Assembly (NCBI RefSeq): GCF_009664085.1 | Contig: NZ_CP039268.1 | Span: 1,969,501 to 2,033,500 of the forward strand | Length of the DNA stretch: 64,000 nucleotides | Reading direction: 5' to 3' | Source: Thermochromatium tepidum ATCC 43061 | GTDB taxonomy: Bacteria > Pseudomonadota > Gammaproteobacteria > Chromatiales > Chromatiaceae | Shown: positions 40,072 through 48,089 of the stretch, in pieces | How positions within the stretch are numbered: position 1 is the stretch's first letter | Layout: each line of letters begins with the position of its first letter | Notes under the pieces: model-generated | Database searches by the model: none | Told to the model about the DNA's origin: nothing | The model's input: only the letters and a program-made list of their open reading frames with translations | Position numbers and translations under genes: made by a program

Positions 40072-40623
40072 TTACAGCAAACGCTCGATGGCCTGGATAA
40101 TCTTGGCGCTGTCGGGCTTGGTGGTGCTGATATAGTGATCAACGAGGTTGCCGTTGCGGTCGATCAGGTATTTATAGAAGTTCCACTTGGGATAGGGCGC
40201 CCCGGCGGCCGCCAATCGCTCGAATAGCGGCGCGGCCCGTCCCTTCTTGACGCTTATCTTCTCGAACATCGGGAACTCGACTGAGTAGGTCAGGCGGCAG
40301 AAGCGCTGGATCTCCTGTTCGCTGCCCGGCTCCTGGTTGGCGAAGTCGTTGGACGGAAAGCCCAGGACCACGAAGCCGCGATCGCTGTAGGTCCGATAGA
40401 GCCGTTCCAACCCCTCGTACTGCGAGGTAAAACCGCATCGGCTGGCGGTGTTGACCACCAGGATCACCTGGCCCTGATAGGCGTGGCACAGATTGACGAC
40501 CTCCTCGCTAGCCAGACGCCGCACCTCGAGATCGAGCAGGGATGAGCAGGTTCGGGTCTCTGCACCTGTTGCCGTCGCGCACATGGCCGCCAGACCCAGC
40601 AGCAATAAGGATGGTTTCATCAT
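40072..40623 (-). CDS. Secreted cysteine-type glutathione peroxidase
   Basis: Thioredoxin-fold peroxidase of 183 residues with an N-terminal signal peptide (MMKPSLLLLGLAAMCATATG). The active site is NTASRCGFTSQYEGLERLY near residue 60 (Cys, not selenocysteine), followed by GFPSNDFANQEPGS and the WNFYKYL segment. The signal peptide puts it in the periplasm, whereas BtuE-type enzymes are usually cytoplasmic. Reductant there is probably a thioredoxin-like protein. An ATG one codon inside is equally possible; an upstream TTG is unlikely. It is convergent with the PGPGW gene, with seven bases between the stops. Confidence 0.9.
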   Translation of the reverse strand: MMKPSLLLLGLAAMCATATGAETRTCSSLLDLEVRRLASEEVVNLCHAYQGQVILVVNTASRCGFTSQYEGLERLYRTYSDRGFVVLGFPSNDFANQEPGSEQEIQRFCRLTYSVEFPMFEKISVKKGRAAPLFERLAAAGAPYPKWNFYKYLIDRNGNLVDHYISTTKPDSAKIIQAIERLL

Positions 40624-40765
40624 CGACTCCAAAATGGTGGGGCTTGTGTCTCATGGAAGTAGAGCATTGCGGCGGGATTGCAATGGCGCCGATCGTACCG
40701 ATCATGAAGGAAGGCGGATGTGCCGTCCGCCTCTTTAATCGTAGAGTGGATGGATGTGAGGTGAG

Positions 40766-41515
40766 ATGGCTATGAGAGATTGGGTCGAGGCCCGGGTCGT
40801 CGGCAAGCATCGCTGGAACGAGGGACTCTACAGCCTGCGATTCGAGGCCCCCATCGCAGACTTCGTGGCGGGCCAATACATCAAGGTCGCGCTCGATATC
40901 CAGGGTGAGCGCGTGGGACGTCCCTACTCCCTGGTCAACGCCCCCGGCGAGCAGCCGATCGAGATCTTTTTCAACGAGGTCCCGCAGGGACCACTGACAC
41001 CGCCGCTCTCGGCGCTCAATCCAGGCGACCGGGTCTGGGTGACGGCGACCGCCAGCGGCATCTTCACCCTGGAGACCGTCCAGCCGACGCGGGATCTATG
41101 GATGCTGGCCACGGGCACTGGACTCGGGGTCTATCTATCGATCCTGCGTTCACCGGATCCCTGGCGTCTGTTCGAGCGGGTGGTCCTGGTCCACGGCGTG
41201 CGCCAGGGCGCAGACCTGGCCTATGGCGAGACGCTCGCTGCGATCGCCAACAGTCACCCCGGGCGTTTTACGCGCGTGGCCGCCGTCAGTCGCGAACCCT
41301 GGCCTCAGGCCCTGCCCGGCCGCATCACGGATCTACTCACCAGCGGCGAACTGGAGCGCCACCTCGGTCTGACCATCGCCCCGGCAACCAGCCATGTGAT
41401 GCTGTGCGGAAACTCGGCCATGATCAAGGATGTCCAGGAGATCCTGGAGGCACGTGGACTGGTGCGGCATCGGCGCCAGGCGCCTGGGCACTACACCACC
41501 GAGCAGTATCATTGA
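40766..41515 (+). CDS. fpr: Ferredoxin-NADP(+) reductase
   Basis: FAD enzyme of 249 residues exchanging electrons between NADPH and ferredoxin or flavodoxin. The FAD-binding RPYSLVNAPG lies near residue 52, the NADP domain starts MLATGTGLGVYLSIL near 115, and the C-terminal CGNSAMIKDVQEILEARGL is typical of the bacterial Fpr subclass. GAGG lies four bases before the first ATG and ten before a second (40772). The 142-bp upstream gap holds an AGGCGGA/TCCGCCT hairpin (40712-40732) of unknown role. Confidence 0.93.
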   Translation: MAMRDWVEARVVGKHRWNEGLYSLRFEAPIADFVAGQYIKVALDIQGERVGRPYSLVNAPGEQPIEIFFNEVPQGPLTPPLSALNPGDRVWVTATASGIFTLETVQPTRDLWMLATGTGLGVYLSILRSPDPWRLFERVVLVHGVRQGADLAYGETLAAIANSHPGRFTRVAAVSREPWPQALPGRITDLLTSGELERHLGLTIAPATSHVMLCGNSAMIKDVQEILEARGLVRHRRQAPGHYTTEQYH

Positions 41516-41628
41516 CCTGTTGTTAAAAACCTCAACAAAGTCGTTCAGGGTGGTTTTTGGGCGCTTTGCTCTCCGTTGAGAGCGCCGGTGCGGACGAGCA
41601 AAAACTGTTTTCGCTCCATGCCGGTATG

Positions 41629-43113
41629 TCACCGGATCCGCTCCCAGGCCGCCAGTGCCCGCGCGCGAGATTGGGCCAGATCGACGATGGGGTGTGGATA
41701 GTCGACCCCGAGCCGAACGCCAGCGTCCGCCAGGACCGACTGGGGTGCAGCCCAGGGCTGTTGGAGATACTTGTTCGGCAGACGCGCCAGCTCCGGGCAC
41801 CAGAGGCGCACATAGGCCCCGTCCGGATCGAAACGCTGTCCCTGGAGCACCGGATTGAAGATCCGGAAATAGGGTGCGGCATCCGCCCCACAGCCGGACG
41901 TCCACTGCCAACCGAGCGTATTGTTGGCCAGATCGGCATCGACCAGGGTATCCCAGAACCAGCGCGCACCGCTCTGCCAGGGGATCAGTAGGTTCTTGGT
42001 CAGAAGCGAGGCGACCACCATCCGCACGCGATTGTGCATCCAACCAGTGTGCCACAGCTCGCGCATCCCGGCATCGACCAGCGGGATGCCGGTACGGCCC
42101 TGCTGCCAGGCCCGCAAGGACGTCTCTAGATCCTCCTCGGCCCAGGGGAAGGCACTGAAGCGACGATCCAGGGGTTCGGTCGGCGTCTCTGGAAAGTGAT
42201 ACAGCAGGTGATGGGCGAACTCGCGCCAGCCGAGCTCGCGGACATAGGGTTCGGCCGCGCCTCGGGTCGGGTCGCCGAACGCCGTGACGATCAGAGCAAG
42301 CAGACGGCGCGGGCTGATCTCGCCAAAATGCAGATGGGGTGACAGACGCGAGCTACCCGGCTGGTCGGGGCGATCGCGCTTTTCGCCATACTGGGCCAGG
42401 CGACTGGTGATGAAGGACTGGGCGCGCACCCATGCAGCGCACTCCCCCGGCGTCCAGGTCGCGCGTAGCCCCTGATCCCAGTCGATGCGCGGCAGAAGAT
42501 CCAGATCATCGAGCCTCGGCCTCTCGCCGGGCTCGGGCCGATCCTGGGGCAGTCCTGGAATGACCTCCGGGGCCGGATAAGGCGGCCTCCCGTTCAGCGC
42601 GCGACTCCAGGCGCGCCAGAAGGCACGGAAGACGCGATAGGGCTGACCACCCGCGTTGAGGATCTCCCAGGGCTCAAAGAGCAGATTGGACTTGTGACTC
42701 TCGCAGTGCAGACCGGCGGCGCGCAGCCTCTGCTTGATCTCTGCATCGCGCGCGCGTGTGGCCGGATCATAGAGACGATTCCAATGGATCGCCCGCGCGC
42801 CGGTCTCGGCGACGAGACGACGTAGCGCCTCGAGACTCGGTCCACGTAGGATCCAGAGCCGATTACCGCAGTTGCGCAGCGACTCATCGAGTGCCGCCAG
42901 ACTCCAGTGCAGCCACCAGCGGCTGGCGGCGCCCGGCTCCCAGGGGGCCTCTTCCTCAGGCGCATGGATATAGACCGGAATGATCGCCCCCCCATCGCGT
43001 AACGCGGCAACGAGCGCGGGATTGTCATCCAGACGCAGATCACGTCTGAACCAGAGAATGGTCGGGTGAGTCCCGGATGCTTGGGTGTGCTTCAGGGGGC
43101 TGATCGATGTCAT
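41629..43113 (-). CDS. phr: Deoxyribodipyrimidine photolyase
   Basis: Light-dependent repair of cyclobutane pyrimidine dimers, using FAD. The 494-residue protein has an N-terminal antenna domain (ILWFRRDLRLDDNPALVAAL) and C-terminal FAD domain with GWREFAHHLLYHFP, GIPLVDAGMRELWHTGWMHN, RMVVASLLTKNLLIPW and NTLGWQWTSGCGADAAPYFR. These are class I CPD photolyase motifs. Fits a phototroph exposed to light. The gap to fpr (41516-41628) contains only small hairpins. It is divergent from the tRNA gene. Confidence 0.95.
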   Translation of the reverse strand: MTSISPLKHTQASGTHPTILWFRRDLRLDDNPALVAALRDGGAIIPVYIHAPEEEAPWEPGAASRWWLHWSLAALDESLRNCGNRLWILRGPSLEALRRLVAETGARAIHWNRLYDPATRARDAEIKQRLRAAGLHCESHKSNLLFEPWEILNAGGQPYRVFRAFWRAWSRALNGRPPYPAPEVIPGLPQDRPEPGERPRLDDLDLLPRIDWDQGLRATWTPGECAAWVRAQSFITSRLAQYGEKRDRPDQPGSSRLSPHLHFGEISPRRLLALIVTAFGDPTRGAAEPYVRELGWREFAHHLLYHFPETPTEPLDRRFSAFPWAEEDLETSLRAWQQGRTGIPLVDAGMRELWHTGWMHNRVRMVVASLLTKNLLIPWQSGARWFWDTLVDADLANNTLGWQWTSGCGADAAPYFRIFNPVLQGQRFDPDGAYVRLWCPELARLPNKYLQQPWAAPQSVLADAGVRLGVDYPHPIVDLAQSRARALAAWERIR

Positions 43114-43135
43114 CCAAAAAATGCACGTATCAGAG

Positions 43136-43164
43136 TTGCATCCTTTCGCAAGGATGGCTACTAT
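43136..43164 (+). promoter_or_regulatory. Promoter of tRNA-fMet
   Basis: TTGCAT (43136-43141), 17-base spacer, TACTAT (43159-43164). The start would be near 43171, six bases before the mature tRNA. The spacer contains a perfect inverted repeat, CATCCTT-TCGC-AAGGATG (43139-43156), which overlaps the last bases of the -35. Confidence 0.75.
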
Positions 43165-43176
43165 TAGGCCCTCTAT

Positions 43177-43253
<77 letters not shown>

Positions 43254-43261
43254 AACCCAAC

Positions 43262-43292
43262 AAGGCTTAGAGGCATTCCTCTAAGCCTTTTT
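43262..43292 (+). terminator. Intrinsic terminator after tRNA-fMet
   Basis: AAGGCTTAGAGG, CATT loop, CCTCTAAGCCTT: a perfect 12-bp stem followed by a T run (43288-43292). It ends the tRNA transcript. prmC starts 15 bases later, so prmC needs read-through or a promoter within this region. Confidence 0.93.
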
Positions 43293-43306
43293 ATTTGTGC
43301 CCCGCG

Positions 43307-44146
43307 ATGAGCCGAACCGACGACATCCTGCGCCAGGCTGCCTCGGTGCTTGCCACCCTACCGGAATCGAACCCCCGACTGGAGGCCGAATTGTTGCTCA
43401 CCGCGGCGACCGGCTGGACACGCACCGCGCTACTCGCCTGGCCCGAGCGCATACTCGATCCTGCCGCCGCCGAACGCTTCGCGGCCCTGCTCGCACGCCG
43501 ACTCACCGGCGAGCCGATCGCCTATATTCTCGGACGCCAGACATTCTGGACCCTGGAGCTCAGGGTCACGCCAGACACCCTCATTCCTCGCCCAGAGACC
43601 GAACTCCTGATCGAGATCGCGCTCGATCGACTCGCCGCCCAACGTCCGGTGCAGGTGGCAGACCTCGGCACCGGCAGCGGCGCCATCGCCGCTGCGCTGG
43701 CGAGCGAGCGACCGGACTGGCGGCTGATCGCCACCGACCGCTCGGCCCAGGCGCTGGCGGTCGCCCGGGACAATTTCCGTCTCCTGGGTCTGGAGCAGAT
43801 CCGCTGTCTGCAGATGGACTGGCTAAGGGCCCTGGCGTCCGACACCCTAGACGCCATCCTCAGCAACCCGCCCTACATCGCCGAGCAGGATCCCCATCTC
43901 GGGCGGGGCGACCTGCGTTTCGAGCCGCGCTTAGCGCTCACCCCAGGCGGCGATGGGCTGGACGCCATCCGCGCCATCGCCGCCGACGCCGGACGCTGTC
44001 TCCACCCCGGCGGACTGCTCGCCGTCGAGCACGGCTTCGATCAGGCCGAACGGGTCCGGCGGATCCTCGCCCAGTCTGGACTGCGGGCGATCGAGACCCA
44101 CCGCGATCTGGCCGGACTGGAGCGTGTCACGCTGGGCTATCGCTGA
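43307..44146 (+). CDS. prmC: Peptide chain release factor N5-glutamine methyltransferase
   Basis: Methylates the GGQ glutamine of RF1 and RF2. The 279-residue protein has an N-terminal helical domain (SNPRLEAELLLTAATG) and a SAM-binding domain with VADLGTGSGAIAAALA, the catalytic LSNPPYIAEQDPHL near residue 185 and FEPRLALTPGGDGLDAIR. The usual partner prfA is not in this window. Starts soon after the tRNA terminator; the 3' end overlaps plsC convergently by 20 bases. Confidence 0.95.
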   Translation: MSRTDDILRQAASVLATLPESNPRLEAELLLTAATGWTRTALLAWPERILDPAAAERFAALLARRLTGEPIAYILGRQTFWTLELRVTPDTLIPRPETELLIEIALDRLAAQRPVQVADLGTGSGAIAAALASERPDWRLIATDRSAQALAVARDNFRLLGLEQIRCLQMDWLRALASDTLDAILSNPPYIAEQDPHLGRGDLRFEPRLALTPGGDGLDAIRAIAADAGRCLHPGGLLAVEHGFDQAERVRRILAQSGLRAIETHRDLAGLERVTLGYR

Positions 44147-44912
44147 GCCTGTACCCGGACTCGGGCTGTCTCTGATCCGCCATGATCAAGGCCGCCCTCT
44201 CCCGGATCCAGCGCTCGACCCGGGCGTTGAGCGCATCGACACCAGAGTCACAGCGCATCGGCTCCCCGATGATCAACCGGATGCGCCCCGGCTTACGCAA
44301 CAGCGAGCGCGCCGGCCAGCAGTCGCCGGCATTATGGACTACAGGCAGCACCCGCCGTCCGGACCGACACGCCAGCTGGGCACCGCCGGCATTAAAACGC
44401 CCGACCTGGCCCGGTGGCTGGCGCGTCCCCTCCGGATAGATGACCACGCTCATCCCCTGATCGAGTCGCCGCTTGCCCTCGCGCAACAGCGTCTTGAGGG
44501 CCTGGACCGGCTTGCCCCGATCGATGGCGATGGGTTCGAGCAGCGCCAACCCCCAGCCGAAGAACGGCACCCACAGGAGCTCGCGCTTGATGACCGTGGC
44601 CTGAGGGGAGACCAACAAATGGAGATAGAAGGTCTCCCACTCGCTCTGATGATTGGCCATGATCACCACAGGCTCATTGCGCGGCAGGTGCTCGCGTCCC
44701 TCGACCTCGACCTCGATGCCGTTGAGCCGACGCAATAGCCACATGGTCGCGCGCGTCCAGTGATTGACGAAATGATGGCGCTGCTCGCGCGTCTGAAAGG
44801 GCGCCAGCGCCAAACTCACCAAACTGTGCACAATGCCCATCAGGTTGTAGAGGATGAAAAACAACAGGCTTCGCAGCCAGATGCCCGGCGTGATATGGGT
44901 TTCTTTCATCAT
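44127..44912 (-). CDS. plsC: 1-acyl-sn-glycerol-3-phosphate acyltransferase
   Basis: Makes phosphatidic acid in the inner membrane. The 261-residue protein has a hydrophobic N-terminus (LLFFILYNLMGIVHSLVSL), motif I ANHQSEWET, where the usual H-x4-D is H-x4-E, motif III PEGTRQPPGQ and FNAGGAQLACRSG. The Asp-to-Glu change in motif I is seen in some plsC paralogues and leaves some doubt about substrate. Two adjacent ATGs are possible starts. Confidence 0.88.
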   Translation of the reverse strand: MMKETHITPGIWLRSLLFFILYNLMGIVHSLVSLALAPFQTREQRHHFVNHWTRATMWLLRRLNGIEVEVEGREHLPRNEPVVIMANHQSEWETFYLHLLVSPQATVIKRELLWVPFFGWGLALLEPIAIDRGKPVQALKTLLREGKRRLDQGMSVVIYPEGTRQPPGQVGRFNAGGAQLACRSGRRVLPVVHNAGDCWPARSLLRKPGRIRLIIGEPMRCDSGVDALNARVERWIRERAALIMADQRQPESGYRLSDSPA

Positions 44913-44992
44913 GCCCCCGAGGATAGAGAACTTCCAGGCGCAAAGTTTAAACCGCTTGATTATTTTGAATGCCGTATTAGCATGAGGAATCT

Positions 44993-45403
44993 ATGGATAT
45001 CAACGACGACGAGCGCATCAAGCATCGCGAGATCGTGTTTCATCGGATTCATCCGAATCCGCATCAAGCGCGAACGGCGGCGCTATTCCTAAGCGAGGTG
45101 GACGGCATCCTGCGTGCCGAGCCGGTCTCACCCTGTCTGCTGCGCGTCAGTTACGACGTCCTCAAGACTACCCTGCTCGAGATCGAAGAGGCGCTGACCG
45201 AACTGGGTCTGCACCTCGACACCAATCTGTTCAATCGTCTGCGTCGCGCCCTTCACCACTACACCGAAGAGACCCTGCGCGCCAACAGCGGTCTCGAACT
45301 CGATAAACTCAACTCAACCCAAAAGCTCTTCGCCAAGCGCTATGCACTGATCGAGCACGGCTGCCGCGACGAGCGCCCCGAGCACTGGCGACGCTATCTG
45401 TAG
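44993..45403 (+). CDS. Hypothetical protein
   Basis: Charged, mostly helical protein of 136 residues (MDINDDERIKHREIVFHRI at the start, GCRDERPEHWRRYL at the end). GAGG sits five bases before the ATG, so translation is well supported. No motif or family was recognised, and no membrane segment or signal peptide is present. It follows plsC divergently and precedes the LytTR gene by 187 bp. Confidence 0.75.
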   Translation: MDINDDERIKHREIVFHRIHPNPHQARTAALFLSEVDGILRAEPVSPCLLRVSYDVLKTTLLEIEEALTELGLHLDTNLFNRLRRALHHYTEETLRANSGLELDKLNSTQKLFAKRYALIEHGCRDERPEHWRRYL

Positions 45404-45534
45404 CCGCTCAAGCCCCCGAACCTGACGCCCGAGGTGCCTTCCGTGCCCGCAGTCGCCGACTGAGTGACCCCTCAGCGCGGCGTGCTTGCGAAAAACCTGC
45501 ACGCCTTCGCAACTCGAAGACACGCAAGGACCTA

Positions 45535-45550
45535 GACTTCAATTGAAGTC
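45535..45550. promoter_or_regulatory. 16-bp perfect palindrome upstream of LytTR gene
   Basis: GACTTCAATTGAAGTC is perfectly self-complementary and begins 56 bases before the ATG of the LytTR protein, in a 187-bp non-coding gap. The position suits an operator, possibly for autoregulation. LytTR proteins usually bind direct repeats, which argues for another regulator. Confidence 0.45.
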
Positions 45551-45590
45551 AGTGCGCATAGTCATGGATTTCGAGGTTCGGAGAAATCGG

Positions 45591-46046
45591 ATGAAGACGC
45601 TAGACATCTTAGGCGATAGACACCGAGCAGAACCCCTTTGGTCGGCCGAGAGCAGCGGGACGGACGACCGCCATGCCTACCCCATGGGCGCGCGCAAACC
45701 CGACCTGGAGATCCGGGCCTATTATCGTGGCCAACAGCGACGGATTTCGCTTGCGGACGTCATCTATTTGAGCGCCGATCAAAAATACGTGTGCGTGCAT
45801 CATCGAGACGGTGTCCTGCTCGTCGACCATTCACTGTGCGCCTTCGAACACGACTTTCCGGAGCTCCTGCTGCGCATCCACCGCAATGCCTTGGTGATGC
45901 GCGCGCGTCTGATCGGGGTTGAACGGCAACCCGACGGCTCGACACGTGCACTCCTATCCGGCTGTGACGACAGACCGATCGTCAGCCGTCGTCATCTCAG
46001 AGCCGTGCGCGACTGGCTGCGCCAGAGGGCCAACCCGGGCCAATAG
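45591..46046 (+). CDS. Orphan LytTR-type DNA-binding protein
   Basis: Protein of 151 residues whose C-terminal half is a LytTR domain: KPDLEIRAYYRGQQRRISLADVIYLSADQKYVCVHHRD (read as consecutive shorter blocks), LRIHRNALVMRARLIGVER and IVSRRHLRAVRDWL are the typical strands. No receiver domain is present; the 40-residue N-terminus is unlike one. GGAG seven bases before the ATG at 45591 supports this start; ATGs at 45486 and 45564 lie in frame. The 3' end overlaps the convergent protease gene by 55 bases. Confidence 0.85.
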   Translation: MKTLDILGDRHRAEPLWSAESSGTDDRHAYPMGARKPDLEIRAYYRGQQRRISLADVIYLSADQKYVCVHHRDGVLLVDHSLCAFEHDFPELLLRIHRNALVMRARLIGVERQPDGSTRALLSGCDDRPIVSRRHLRAVRDWLRQRANPGQ

Positions 46047-46888
46047 AGCGCCATCAGCAGGCCGATCCAGAGTGCAGCGAGCCAGCCGATGATCCCGTCA
46101 TAGTCGCCGACCAGGAACGACAAGGGCGAGTCGTCGTTGACGTCGGTCAGACGGCGACTGGCCTGGATCACCAGCACCCAGCCGGCATGCAGACCGATAC
46201 ACCAGCCGATGTGCCCAGCGCGCTCGCGCACCAGGGCCAGCAGCAGCCCGGCCATAAACAGCGCCACCAGCGAATCCAGGTGCTGCCACTGGAATAGATC
46301 GATGAAGACATGGACGAACATCCGGAGCGCACCCAGCGCGTCTAAGGCCGCCGAATCGGGCAAGGCACCCGGTTTCATGAAATGCAGCACGGCATAGAGC
46401 GCGGCGCTCCAGATCATCGCCGCGCGGGCGCCGCCGTGCTCGCGGAGCGCCGCATAGAGGGCGCCACGGAAGAAGGTCTCCTCCAGCACCCCGATCAACA
46501 CACCGCCGATCAGCGCCTGAACAATACGCAACGCCGTCTGCGACCAGGGGGCTGGGCTTGAATCGGGCAGACGGATCTCCAGTTCGAGCAGCGCCATCAC
46601 CAACGCCACCAGGATCAGCACACCCAGCACCCAGCCGCCGAGGATCGCGCGCCTCAAGACCGGCCAGCTTGCCCCATAGCCAAGCGCCGAGCGCCGCGTA
46701 AGCCCCTGCCAACGCAGAAACGGCCAGAACCCAAGCAGGATCAACGACTGGGCGAGCCGCCCCATGACCCGATGCGGCTCGATCGTCATCCAACCCGTGG
46801 CCATCAGGGCCGGGGTAAGCAGCGCCGCTAACATCAGGCAGACGAGCAGATAGAGAAAAAAGCGGACGGATGGATGCACGCCGGTCAT
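45992..46888 (-). CDS. CPBP-family intramembrane glutamic/metalloprotease
   Basis: Membrane protein of 298 residues with about eight helices. The CPBP (CAAX protease/bacteriocin-processing) motifs are present: GVLEETFFRGALYAAL near residue 140, AVLHFMKPG near 170 and the late His in CIGLHAGWVL. Substrate unknown. The ATG at 46888 is preferred; an upstream GTG is in frame. Confidence 0.87.
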   Translation of the reverse strand: MTGVHPSVRFFLYLLVCLMLAALLTPALMATGWMTIEPHRVMGRLAQSLILLGFWPFLRWQGLTRRSALGYGASWPVLRRAILGGWVLGVLILVALVMALLELEIRLPDSSPAPWSQTALRIVQALIGGVLIGVLEETFFRGALYAALREHGGARAAMIWSAALYAVLHFMKPGALPDSAALDALGALRMFVHVFIDLFQWQHLDSLVALFMAGLLLALVRERAGHIGWCIGLHAGWVLVIQASRRLTDVNDDSPLSFLVGDYDGIIGWLAALWIGLLMALYWPGLALWRSQSRTALR

Positions 46889-46959
46889 GGTCACGGGACG
46901 GACAAAAGACGCCGATGATGACGGCAGTTTCTCAGGCTACCAAGCCACAACCCCGTCGC

Positions 46960-47520
46960 TCAATCACCCGGCCTCAGACGCCGAAACAGCTCGCGCCGCG
47001 AGATCTCCTTCTGCATCGGGCAGTCGCGCCGCGCGGCCTCCATGTTCGCGTCGCGCACGCGGATGACCTCGCCCCAATGCTCGAAGACGGCGTCAGCATC
47101 GCGGTAGGGTTCCATGTTCAGACAGAGTGGTTGCAGCAGATAGTGACCGAGCGGCTCCTGATAGCCGAGATGGGCCTGTTGCGACTGGCCGAACAGTTCA
47201 AAGCGCAGACACGGCCCCAGGACCAGATACTCGGCGTTCGCGCGCTCGGCCGCCGACCAGCCCTCGGGCAGCGCGAGCGCTGGCACACGATCGGGGAAGA
47301 ACAGCCGCGCCAACATCCAGGGCGTCAGCAGCAACAGCACGCGCCAGTCCTCGACGCGACGCAGGGCACGCACCTCGATCGGTAGGGCCAGGTTGAGCAT
47401 GGGATCGCCGGCCAGGGTCTCGGTGAGGAGACGCTCATGGACGGCGATCACCGCCGCGATCAGCGCCTGGTCTTCGGCCAGCCCTTCGGGACAGAGGCAC
47501 CACCCGGCTTCAGGCGTCAT
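46960..47520 (-). CDS. HybE-like [NiFe]-hydrogenase assembly chaperone family protein
   Basis: Protein of 186 residues with LLLLTPWMLARLFFPDR near residue 65, GYQEPLGHYLLQPL near 125 and a C-terminal SRRELFRRLRPGD, the pattern of HybE/HyaE-associated chaperones (for comparison E. coli HybE has VITPWMLSAVIFPGP). No hydrogenase genes are in the window. The start overlaps the TorD-like gene by 11 bases, making it the last gene of the molybdoenzyme operon. A role in assembling or Tat-proofreading that enzyme is an inference. Confidence 0.7.
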   Translation of the reverse strand: MTPEAGWCLCPEGLAEDQALIAAVIAVHERLLTETLAGDPMLNLALPIEVRALRRVEDWRVLLLLTPWMLARLFFPDRVPALALPEGWSAAERANAEYLVLGPCLRFELFGQSQQAHLGYQEPLGHYLLQPLCLNMEPYRDADAVFEHWGEVIRVRDANMEAARRDCPMQKEISRRELFRRLRPGD

Positions 47521-48070
47521 CCGAGTCCTCCGAGGCCTGAGCTTCAGACTTTGGACAGAGTCGCCCCAAACAGGCGCCGAGCGCGCGATACAGGGCCAGA
47601 CGCGCCTGTGACTGGAGATCCCTGGCAAGGCGCGGCAGCCAGCGGCACAGATGCGCCTCCCAGAGCTCGGCGGCGAGCGTATCGGCCAGACCCTCAGCCG
47701 AGCCCACATCCAACAGATAGGCCGCGAACTCCAGTTGGGCCCCCAGATAGTCGGGCGGCACCTCGCCTGAGTCCAGGCCGGCGCGCCGATAGAGCCCCTG
47801 GAGCTCTTGCAGCACCGTGCCGCCCAGGGTGCCCTGACGATGGGCCGATTCGAAGGGCGGACAGGGCGTCTTGGGATAGCCGCTGACGAACAATCGGGTA
47901 TGCTCGGCCTGCCAGTGCTCCAGCGGCAAGGCGTCCAGCTCGGCGATGGGTTCTAAGAGCCAGGGCTCAAGCTCAGCGAGCTCGCGCAGGGCCTCCAGGG
48001 CACCCGTCTCCGGCATGGCCAGCAGCAGGGCCAGTCGGCGTAGATGGCTCGGGTCGGGTTTGGCCATCAT
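47510..48070 (-). CDS. TorD/DmsD-like molybdoenzyme chaperone
   Basis: Helical protein of 186 residues with ERTR-like spacing and the conserved HTRLFVSGYPKTPCPPFESAHRQGTLGG (blocks LFVSGY, PCPPFESA), then PPDYLGAQLEFAAYLL and HLCRWLPRLA, matching the TorD/NarJ fold. Such proteins bind the Tat signal and the apo-catalytic subunit, fitting the Tat signal on the molybdoenzyme encoded in the same operon. Two adjacent ATGs are possible starts; it begins 19 bases after the NrfD-like gene. Confidence 0.9.
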   Translation of the reverse strand: MMAKPDPSHLRRLALLLAMPETGALEALRELAELEPWLLEPIAELDALPLEHWQAEHTRLFVSGYPKTPCPPFESAHRQGTLGGTVLQELQGLYRRAGLDSGEVPPDYLGAQLEFAAYLLDVGSAEGLADTLAAELWEAHLCRWLPRLARDLQSQARLALYRALGACLGRLCPKSEAQASEDSDDA

Positions 48071-48089
48071 GGGTGGGTTGTCGCGCGCC

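Noticed and set aside
40712-40732. AGGCGGA/TCCGCCT hairpin before fpr as a terminator
   Set aside because: Only CTTTAATC follows, with no T run, and there is no upstream plus-strand gene to terminate.
41524-41620. Hairpins between fpr and photolyase as a bidirectional terminator
   Set aside because: The GGCGCT/AGCGCC stem is followed by A-rich rather than T-rich sequence on the minus strand, and the T run on the plus strand precedes the stem.
41557-41991. Open frame opposite the photolyase gene
   Set aside because: It is an antisense shadow of the conserved photolyase coding region in GC-rich DNA, as are most other long opposite-strand frames here.
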